NCBI GenBank assembly: GCA_963972175.1
Contig: CAXAVP010000108.1
Span: forward strand, 1 to 13,646
Reading direction: 5' to 3'
From: Arenibacter sp963972175
GTDB taxonomy: Bacteria; Bacteroidota; Bacteroidia; Flavobacteriales; Flavobacteriaceae
DNA length: 13,646 nt
Each line of letters opens with the position of its first letter. The first letter of the stretch is position 1. This document shows, in pieces, positions 7,223 to 13,646 of this stretch. The notes beneath the pieces were generated by a model. It saw nothing but the letters and a program-made list of their open reading frames with translations, was not told where the DNA came from and did not search any database. Both the position numbers and the translations under genes were made by a program.

Positions 7223-10200
7223 ATGAAGACTATATATAGAACAATAGGTGTACTGTTACTTTTTATGGGTACACTTTCCATAAATGCTCAGGATAACAGA
7301 ACACTTGATACAAAGGTTGCAGATATTTTGATGCAATTGCCTACCGAGGACTTGGAGCATTCAGATCGTTTGATGAAAGAAATCATTGAACTTGGAGAGC
7401 CTGGTATATTGAAGTTTACCAACTTGCTAGTGCCACTGGGAACGGGTAACGATACTAAGGCGCGCTACGCTATCCAAAGTGTGGCAGTTTACAGTGGCGG
7501 TAAGCATAGTAAAATTAAAAACAATGTAGTTGAGAATTCGCTTTTAAAGGCGTTGGAATCGGCTGCTGACCCGGAGGTAAAAACATTCCTAATGGATCGT
7601 TTGATCTATGTAGGTACAGATGCGAGTGTTCCGGCATTGAGTGCTTACCTTTCCAATAGTGATTTGTACAAGCCTGCTCTTGCGGCTTTGACTGCCATAG
7701 GTACGACCGAGGCATCTATAGCCATATTGGAAGCTACCAAAGTAGGGGATCCCAATAAACAAGCGGCATTTATAGATGCATTGGCGAAATTACAGTTTGC
7801 TCCTGCCGAAGAAATATTGATCGGATTGCTTAACTCTTCCTCAGCATTGGTACAGGGAAAAAGTTTAATGGCGCTTGCCGAAATAGCCAGCCCAACCTCA
7901 TATGATGTCTTGGAGGAGTGGGTAAAAGATTCCAGTTACCGCTTGGACGAGAGTAAAAGTATTTTGGCCTTTATGCATTATGGCAATAGGCTACAAGAAG
8001 AGGGTAATATAGAGCTGAGCAATGAGGTAGCCAATGCTATACTAAAGAACTGTAAGGCAGATGAGCAATTGCATTTTAGATCGACAGCCATACATATATT
8101 AAGTGAAAACAAAGGGGGATCTTTTACAAAGACCTTGTTGAAGGAATCTAAAAAAGGTGGTAAGAACTACGTTGGTGCCGTATTGGATGCTGCTGGTTCC
8201 GACTTATCGGCCAATGAAGTATCATTGTGGGCAAAGCAATATAAAAAGGCCTCTACAACAATTAAGCCGCTGATCATAAGATTACTGCAGAAAAGGGATG
8301 AGGCAGTGGTTATGGAAAAGGTTGTTTTAAAGGCTGTAGAAGATGAAGATACCGATGTTCGCGTGGCTGGAATAAAAGCACTCACCTATCAGGATAAGGA
8401 CGAGGCCATTCCTGTTTTGTTCAAAAGTTTGGCATCTGCTGTTGCCCCAGTTGAATTTAAAGCTGTTGAAGAGACCTTGCTGCGGTTGTGTGGGTCAAAG
8501 GATGCTAGCGTGTTGGCCAAACAACTTCCCCAACTAAATGCAAGAGGCAAGGAAGTGTTGATAAACGTCTTGGCTGCCAGAAATGCCACGGAGCAGTTTA
8601 GTACCATTTTGAGCTATATAGGTAGTGGGGATGAAAATGTCAGCAATGCGGTTTATGACGCGCTGCCATCCGTTTCCTCGGATGGGGATTTTTCTACCCT
8701 GATTACAGTCTTGGGCAAAACTGAAAAATCACAGAATGTACAAAGTGTACAAAAAGCGGTATTGAACATAGTGGAATCCAATAATGGTAAATTTACAGAA
8801 GAGATCTTTGCAGCTTATAAAAAAGCCGACGATAAGTCTAAATTGTTGCCTATACTAGCGTCTTTGAGCAGTAGACCTGCCTTGAAATTGGTAGCAGAAC
8901 GTCTGTCCACTGGTAGTGATAGCGAAAAAATCATTGCCTTGGATGCCCTGTCCAATTGGAAAAACAACGATGCCCTGCCATATTTGTTCCAGACGGTTCA
9001 GTCTACAACCGATAAGGAATTGAGAAAAAGCGCGTTTGATAACTATCTTGCCAAAGTAAGAAAATCGGATTATCCGGCAGACCAGAAATTATTGTTGGTT
9101 AGGAAGTTAATGCCAGAGACCAAAAATATTGCAGAAAAGAAAAAGGTTCTTAATGCGGCCAAAGGAGTAAAGACCTTTTTGTCCTTAGTGTTTGTATCCG
9201 AATACTTGGATGACCCCGAACTATTGTCTACGGCTTCCAATGCAGCAATAGCAATAGCCTTGCCCACACCAGGTAAAGAGAACGGTTTAAGTGGAGAAGT
9301 CGTTAGGGATATTGTTGGCAAGAGTATCGATAATCTTTCAGGTCCCGATAGTCAGTATATCAAGATTGATGTGAAGGAGTTTTTGGATAAAATGCCAAAA
9401 GGAAAGGGCTTCGTATCTATCTTCAATGGCAAGGATTTTACAGGCTGGGAAGGTTTGGTGAAGAACCCTATTGCACGTTCTAAAATGTCTTCAAAAAAAT
9501 TAGCCATTGAACAGGCCAAAGCCAATGAGCAGATGATGAGGGATTGGTTTATAGAAGACGGAGTTATTGGTTTTAAAGGTGAAGGTTATAATAATATCTG
9601 CACCATTAAGGATTATGGGGATTTTGAAATGTTGGTGGATTGGAAAATTACCAAAGGCGGGGATAGCGGTATATACCTAAGAGGTACCCCACAAGTGCAG
9701 ATATGGGATACTGCGAGGGTTGATGTTGGTGCCCAGGTAGGATCTGGCGGACTATACAATAACCAGAAACACCAGAGTAAACCTTTGGTAGTGGCCGATA
9801 ACCCTATCGATGAGTGGAATACCTTTAGGATCAAAATGGTGGGTGAAAGGGTAACCGTTCATTTAAACGGTGTTTTGGTAACCGATAATGTGGTCCTGGA
9901 AAACTATTGGGACCGTAAGCAAGCCATTTTTGCAAAAGAGGCCATTGAATTACAAGCCCATGGTGAAGACCTTGGTTTTAGGAACATATACGTGAGGGAA
10001 ATTAGTTCTGGTGATGAACAATTGACCGAAGCCGAAAGGAAAGAAGGCTTTAAGTCCCTATTGAACGGCAAGGATCTGGATCATTGGGTTGGTAATAAGA
10101 CCGACTATGTAATGGAAGGAAACGAGTTGTTGGTTCGTCCAAAAAGAGGTGGGCACGGCAACCTGTATACCGCTGAGGAATATTCGGATTTTATATTCAG

Positions 10201-10624
10201 GTTTGATTTTAAATTAACGCCAGGAGCCAATAACGGTCTGGGGATACATGCTCCCTTGACAGGTGATGCTGCCTATTTGGGCAAGGAATTACAGATTTTG
10301 GATAATACGGCAGAAATCTATGCCAACCTAAAGCCTTACCAATATCACGGATCTGTTTATGGTATTATTGCGGCCAAAAGGGGTGCGCTAAACCCAGTTG
10401 GGGAATGGAACTCCCAGGAGGTGATTGTAAAGGGCAGCCATATAAAGATTACTTTGAATGGAACTGTAATCCTTGATGGGGATTATAAGGAAGCTTCAAA
10501 GAACGGTACTGCAGATCATAAAGATCACCCAGGTTTAGATCGTGATTCCGGGCATATTGCCTTTTTAGGCCACGGTGCCGAATTGGCCTTTAGAAATATC
10601 AGGATAAAGGATTTGAGTAAATAA
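7223..10624 (+). CDS. Exported HEAT-repeat protein with tandem DUF1080 (3-keto-disaccharide hydrolase family) domains
   Basis: This 1133-aa protein probably acts outside the inner membrane. ATG 7223 is chosen because it begins a clean signal peptide (M-K-T-I-Y-R-T-I-G-V-L-L-L-F) ending I-N-A-Q near residue 23; an in-frame ATG at 7187 would add 12 residues before it and overlap the oxidoreductase. Residues about 35-690 are repeated alpha-helical pairs of HEAT type (D-E-D-T-D-V-R-V-A-G-I-K-A-L near 375-387). DUF1080 domain 1 spans about 729-926: F-N-G-K-D-F-T-G-W, G-D-S-G-I-Y-L-R-G at 813-821, V-Q-I-W-D, and closing F-R-N-I-Y-V. Domain 2 spans about 941-1133: L-N-G-K-D-L-D-H-W, N-N-G-L-G-I-H at 1003-1009, E-L-Q-I-L-D-N, and closing F-R-N-I-R-I. 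The family cleaves keto-glycosides, fitting the oxidoreductase 23 bp upstream. The two domains differ clearly, so they may differ in substrate or one may only bind. The HEAT part could be a scaffold. Domain calls are secure; the reaction is inferred. Confidence 0.92.
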   Translation: MKTIYRTIGVLLLFMGTLSINAQDNRTLDTKVADILMQLPTEDLEHSDRLMKEIIELGEPGILKFTNLLVPLGTGNDTKARYAIQSVAVYSGGKHSKIKNNVVENSLLKALESAADPEVKTFLMDRLIYVGTDASVPALSAYLSNSDLYKPALAALTAIGTTEASIAILEATKVGDPNKQAAFIDALAKLQFAPAEEILIGLLNSSSALVQGKSLMALAEIASPTSYDVLEEWVKDSSYRLDESKSILAFMHYGNRLQEEGNIELSNEVANAILKNCKADEQLHFRSTAIHILSENKGGSFTKTLLKESKKGGKNYVGAVLDAAGSDLSANEVSLWAKQYKKASTTIKPLIIRLLQKRDEAVVMEKVVLKAVEDEDTDVRVAGIKALTYQDKDEAIPVLFKSLASAVAPVEFKAVEETLLRLCGSKDASVLAKQLPQLNARGKEVLINVLAARNATEQFSTILSYIGSGDENVSNAVYDALPSVSSDGDFSTLITVLGKTEKSQNVQSVQKAVLNIVESNNGKFTEEIFAAYKKADDKSKLLPILASLSSRPALKLVAERLSTGSDSEKIIALDALSNWKNNDALPYLFQTVQSTTDKELRKSAFDNYLAKVRKSDYPADQKLLLVRKLMPETKNIAEKKKVLNAAKGVKTFLSLVFVSEYLDDPELLSTASNAAIAIALPTPGKENGLSGEVVRDIVGKSIDNLSGPDSQYIKIDVKEFLDKMPKGKGFVSIFNGKDFTGWEGLVKNPIARSKMSSKKLAIEQAKANEQMMRDWFIEDGVIGFKGEGYNNICTIKDYGDFEMLVDWKITKGGDSGIYLRGTPQVQIWDTARVDVGAQVGSGGLYNNQKHQSKPLVVADNPIDEWNTFRIKMVGERVTVHLNGVLVTDNVVLENYWDRKQAIFAKEAIELQAHGEDLGFRNIYVREISSGDEQLTEAERKEGFKSLLNGKDLDHWVGNKTDYVMEGNELLVRPKRGGHGNLYTAEEYSDFIFRFDFKLTPGANNGLGIHAPLTGDAAYLGKELQILDNTAEIYANLKPYQYHGSVYGIIAAKRGALNPVGEWNSQEVIVKGSHIKITLNGTVILDGDYKEASKNGTADHKDHPGLDRDSGHIAFLGHGAELAFRNIRIKDLSK

Positions 10625-10645
10625 TTTGATTTATTGTTGAAGTTG

Positions 10646-10694
10646 GCCGGGAGTTTTGGATAGGTGCTATCACAAAGCTTCCGGCTTTTTTTTT
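10646..10694 (+). terminator. Strong intrinsic terminator after the oxidoreductase/DUF1080 operon
   Basis: The arm starting GCCGGGAG at 10646 pairs with the arm ending CTTCCGGC at 10685. The stem continues through a TTTG/CAAA segment and, after one bulged A, an inner GATAG/CTATC stem with a GTG loop. Nine Ts follow (10686-10694). It begins 21 bp after the stop codon. The opposite side lacks a matching T-tract for the convergent receptor gene, so it is mainly a plus-strand terminator. Confidence 0.92.
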
Positions 10695-10731
10695 GTGTTA
10701 AAAATAAAAGGTGATTGAATTTAAATACTGA

Positions 10732-13293
10732 CTAAAAGCTCATTCGGAAACTTATATTGGGGGTAATGCCCAACGAAACCCTTTCTACGGTCTCAATTTC
10801 GTTTTGGTCATTTAGCCTATAATAGGTGTTTAAGATATTCTTTTTGTTCAATATATTGAGTACAGAGGCTCCTACTGAGGCTTTAACGGCTCTTCCCGTC
10901 TTAAAATTGTAAATTACGGAGGCATCTGTCCTAAGGTAGTCGGGAAGCCTACTGCTATTGGGATCCTCATAATTTATTCTGTTGGGAAATACATTTAGTA
11001 GAATGGCGTTGTTGCCTTCTTGTGGCTTGGTATAAGGTTTTCCAGTGTGGTAATTGGCTCCTATGCCCATCCTGAAATTTTTGAAGGTATAGGTCCCGGC
11101 AAATGTGATTGTGTGCCTTATGTCAAGATTATTGGGGAATTTGTTGGGGGTTATATCTGCAAAGAAGTAATCGTTAACATTGTAGGCGTAACTAAACCAA
11201 CTGCTGTAATGAGCCGTTTTTTTATTGATCAGGAATTCCCCTCCCGAAACTTGGTAACTCCCTATCTCACCATTGAATTGATCTTGGTTCTGAAAGCCCT
11301 GGGTGGAGGTACTTAGGCCAGCTACTTTTTTATAAAAGCCTTCGGCCCCAATGTAAAGCCCATTCTTGTCATAATTGAGGCCCAAGGATAACTGTTTACT
11401 TTTTGTAATGGGCAGTAAATTGTCATCAGATAGTATCCAACGCCTTTTTTCGACTCCCAGGAAATTCTGCTCCAGGTCTATGATTTGGTTCGTAGTCTGA
11501 CTTTTAAATTCACCCAATAGCTCTGCTTTTATTTCATTGGTCAGGGAGTAGTTGAGGTTTATTCTTGGCTCCAGAATAATTTCATCAAAAGTGCTAAAGG
11601 TTTCCAGGTTTTTGATATAATTTAATCTGAGTCCCCCTCTGGCAATGAATTTCTTGTTGAGTGATTCATAGCCTAGTTCACTAAAAAGGGAATGGGTTAG
11701 TATTACACTTTTAATATTGCTTTTATATGCGGGTTGACTAACTTGGGTGAAATTGGTGATGCCCACCTCATTTAGCTGATAGCCATTAAGCCAATTAAGA
11801 CGGCTGCCCATTTTATAACTGGCACTAGCTTTTAGGGCCTTTTCCAAAACCTGGTTGCTTTGGAAGAGTTGTTGGGTTTCCGATGGGATGTTTTGGGAGT
11901 CCAAATTATACCTGGTGTAATACAGATTTAAATGCGTGTTCCATTTTGGGCTCCAACTGCTTTCCAGACTTCCACCAAATGATAGGTTGGTCTGCTGCAA
12001 TAAGCTCTTATTATTGCTGTCTTCGGTTTTTTCGGAATAATTAAGATTGTTATTGGTGTTTATAAAACTCAGTCGTACTTTTTGGTTGTCATTAACGTCA
12101 TAGAGTATTTTTCCAGAAAAATCATAAAAATAAAAATCTTCGTTTCTTTCTATTTCCCCAGAATCATCGGGCTGCTTTTTTTCCTTGACCTCGCTGTCTT
12201 GAAAAACCTTTTCAAAAAAACGATTATAGGTGGGAGTATTTATAAAATCGGTAGAGGAGCGTCTTGCGGAGAATTGTACCGAAACCTTGTTTGAAAGCGG
12301 AAGTTGTCCGTAGATGTCACCACTGAGTAGGTTAAAACCTGCCCCGCCAACAAAGGAATCGTTTATTTTGTTTTGGGTCTGTATGTTGATGACACTGCTT
12401 ACCCCGTCACCATAGGCTGCACTGGTACCATTTTTAATGATGGTTACCTTGTCTATTAAATAGGGGTTGAATGCAGAAATAAGTCCGAAGAAATGTCCGG
12501 AATGGTACATTTTAATACCGTCCCATAGCACTAGGTTTTGATCATTGGTACCACCTCTAACATTGATGTCGGAAACGGTTTCGTCTACACTCTTAATCCC
12601 TGGCAATGCCTGAATGGTTTGTAGTACATCGGGCTCAATTAGACCCGGGAGAATTCCAAACTTTTCTATATCCAGTGTTACGCTGGCATCCTGTTGTTTG
12701 GTTATTCCTGTGGTAAGAAACTGGTACACCACTACCTCGTTTAGTTGTTGATAACTAGGAGACATTAAGATAGACTTGCATGGATCGTGGGCAGTAAGTT
12801 CTTGGGCCATTATATACTTGGTTTTAAATCCAATGTGTTTAATGGCGATATTGGCATTTATAGGGACGTCCTGTAATTGAAACCTTCCTTCCATGTCCGT
12901 AATTTGGGTAATATTGTTCCCCAAAACCTCAATGGTGGCATTCATGATAGTACTGTTCTCATAATTGTCCAATACCAGGCCGCATATATCCACTAGCGTA
13001 TTCTTGGAAATAGCGTAGTATCGGTCATTTAATTTGGTGATCCGTAAAGGAGTTTGGTCGCGGATGGCAGCGAGTATGTCTGCTAGCGTGCTACTTTCGG
13101 GGATTTGGAACTCCAGATGTTTAAGGTCCTCATCAATATAGGAGAATTTAATATTGAACTCCTTTTCCAGCTTTTCCAAATAAGTACTCACCGCTACCTT
13201 TTGGGCAGTCTCTTCCTGGGCCATTCCATTAAACGGCAAGAAGAACAGTGGCAGTAAAAATAAAAATACAATGTATTTATGGTGCTTCAGCAT
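10732..13293 (-). CDS. TonB-dependent outer-membrane receptor with N-terminal STN signalling domain
   Basis: This 853-aa outer-membrane receptor imports an unidentified ligand using TonB energy and probably signals through the adjacent FecR protein. A signal peptide covers residues 1-26 (ending G-M-A-Q). An STN domain follows at about 32-97 (F-N-I-K-F-S-Y-I, then S-T-L-A-D-I-L). Next is a carboxypeptidase-regulatory-like beta domain at about 102-180 (I-T-D-M-E-G-R-F-Q-L). The plug is at about 205-305, with I-Q-A-L-P-G-I-K-S and I-N-V-R-G-G-T-N-D-Q-N-L-V-L-W-D-G-I. The rest is the beta-barrel, ending R-M-S-F with the usual terminal aromatic. Its ATG lies inside the 3' end of fecR (17-bp overlap), implying translational coupling. 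It is shorter than typical SusC/RagA proteins, and no SusD partner follows; the next gene converges. The family is secure. The ligand is unknown: FecA-like proteins with STN domains often take iron chelates, but a carbohydrate or other ligand is possible. Confidence 0.95.
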   Translation of the reverse strand: MLKHHKYIVFLFLLPLFFLPFNGMAQEETAQKVAVSTYLEKLEKEFNIKFSYIDEDLKHLEFQIPESSTLADILAAIRDQTPLRITKLNDRYYAISKNTLVDICGLVLDNYENSTIMNATIEVLGNNITQITDMEGRFQLQDVPINANIAIKHIGFKTKYIMAQELTAHDPCKSILMSPSYQQLNEVVVYQFLTTGITKQQDASVTLDIEKFGILPGLIEPDVLQTIQALPGIKSVDETVSDINVRGGTNDQNLVLWDGIKMYHSGHFFGLISAFNPYLIDKVTIIKNGTSAAYGDGVSSVINIQTQNKINDSFVGGAGFNLLSGDIYGQLPLSNKVSVQFSARRSSTDFINTPTYNRFFEKVFQDSEVKEKKQPDDSGEIERNEDFYFYDFSGKILYDVNDNQKVRLSFINTNNNLNYSEKTEDSNNKSLLQQTNLSFGGSLESSWSPKWNTHLNLYYTRYNLDSQNIPSETQQLFQSNQVLEKALKASASYKMGSRLNWLNGYQLNEVGITNFTQVSQPAYKSNIKSVILTHSLFSELGYESLNKKFIARGGLRLNYIKNLETFSTFDEIILEPRINLNYSLTNEIKAELLGEFKSQTTNQIIDLEQNFLGVEKRRWILSDDNLLPITKSKQLSLGLNYDKNGLYIGAEGFYKKVAGLSTSTQGFQNQDQFNGEIGSYQVSGGEFLINKKTAHYSSWFSYAYNVNDYFFADITPNKFPNNLDIRHTITFAGTYTFKNFRMGIGANYHTGKPYTKPQEGNNAILLNVFPNRINYEDPNSSRLPDYLRTDASVIYNFKTGRAVKASVGASVLNILNKKNILNTYYRLNDQNEIETVERVSLGITPNISFRMSF

Positions 13294-13646
13294 AGAATAG
13301 CACGGTTTTACCTTCTAATTTATACTTAATTTGTGAAGGAGCACTAATACTTTTCAACGCTAAATCTTTATCGGTATTGCTAAAGGATCCGGTAAATAAT
13401 TGATCGGTGTCTATATTTTGGGTGGAAATTTCCATATTAAACTGTCTTTTAAATTCGTCCAAGACAAATTTTAATGGGATACTCTTAAAACTACTTTCAT
13501 TACTTAACCATGACGGTTCTCCGTTTTTAGGAATTTCCATAGTCCGCATTTCTCCTTTGACCACTATTAGCGAATTTCCAGCAGGAAGTTTTATCTCCTC
13601 ATTATTGTGTTGTACGCTTACCAATCCCTCATAACAGGCCACTTCA
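13277..13646 (-). CDS. FecR-family anti-sigma factor, C-terminal part; N-terminus beyond the window
   Basis: This is the C-terminal 122 or so residues of a FecR-type inner-membrane regulator. These proteins hold an ECF sigma factor and release or activate it when the partner receptor signals. The reading frame is open to the right edge, so the true start is outside; the GTG at 13640-13642 is internal. The first visible residues (E-V-A-C-Y-E-G-L-V-S-V, then L-P-A-G near residue 20) are the end of the FecR domain. Residues about 45-120 match the DUF4974/STN-like C-terminal domain of Bacteroidota FecR proteins: F-K-S-I-P-L-K-F-V-L-D-E-F-K-R-Q-F, then F-T-G-S-F, ending K-T-V-L-F-Y. That domain is thought to contact the STN domain of the receptor, which is encoded immediately downstream with a 17-bp overlap. 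An ECF sigma factor gene is expected just beyond the right edge. Confidence 0.9.
   Translation of the reverse strand, partial: EVACYEGLVSVQHNNEEIKLPAGNSLIVVKGEMRTMEIPKNGEPSWLSNESSFKSIPLKFVLDEFKRQFNMEISTQNIDTDQLFTGSFSNTDKDLALKSISAPSQIKYKLEGKTVLFYAEAP

Noticed and set aside
11020..11316. Plus-strand open frame of 98 codons within the TonB-receptor gene
   Set aside because: The opposite strand is a continuous, domain-supported receptor barrel. This frame shows no independent protein features.
10732..13293. Calling the receptor SusC/RagA of a polysaccharide utilisation locus
   Set aside because: It is shorter than usual SusC proteins, and no SusD gene follows, since the downstream neighbour is convergent. 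The STN plus FecR arrangement fits a FecA-like transducer at least as well.

Overview
The window looks like chromosome of a marine-type Flavobacteriaceae bacterium (Bacteroidota). The reasons are an AT-leaning base composition, genes without Shine-Dalgarno sequences, TAnnTTTG-type -7 promoter elements, a FecR anti-sigma factor with a DUF4974-like tail next to an STN-type TonB-dependent receptor, and a DUF1080 enzyme beside a Tat-exported oxidoreductase. The genus cannot be fixed from the sequence alone.

Layout. Positions 1-868 (minus) hold the N-terminal two-thirds or so of a BCCT-family osmolyte transporter that runs off the left edge. Upstream of it on the same strand is a small unrecognised protein (939-1364, minus). 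A 154-bp divergent intergenic region then leads to argS, arginyl-tRNA synthetase (1519-3303, plus), the only clear core housekeeping gene. Next is a 777-residue membrane-spanning protein (3463-5796, plus) with a signal peptide, an extracytoplasmic LamG-like domain, one membrane helix and a cytoplasmic SARP/BTAD-like DNA-binding half. It is followed by a compact two-gene unit: a Tat-signal Gfo/Idh/MocA oxidoreductase (5931-7199) and a 1133-residue exported protein with HEAT-like repeats and two DUF1080 (3-keto-disaccharide hydrolase family) domains (7223-10624). A strong hairpin terminator (10646-10694) closes this unit. Converging from the right edge on the minus strand are the C-terminal part of a FecR anti-sigma factor (13277-13646) and an STN-containing TonB-dependent receptor (10732-13293), overlapping by 17 bp.

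How the parts may work together (inference). The oxidoreductase and the DUF1080 protein have the composition of oxidation-first glycoside cleavage: a sugar hydroxyl is oxidised to a keto group, and the keto-glycoside is then cleaved by a DUF1080 enzyme. The LamG-TM-SARP protein just upstream is well placed to sense an extracytoplasmic ligand and activate the pair. A 9-bp direct repeat with 12-bp period (5836-5856) between regulator and enzymes is a candidate operator and resembles the direct-repeat sites used by SARP regulators. The FecR/TonB-receptor pair is a separate transenvelope signalling and uptake system whose link to the enzymes rests only on proximity. I see no RNA genes, CRISPR arrays, insertion sequences, attachment sites or origin. 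No stretch longer than about 160 bp lacks a gene.
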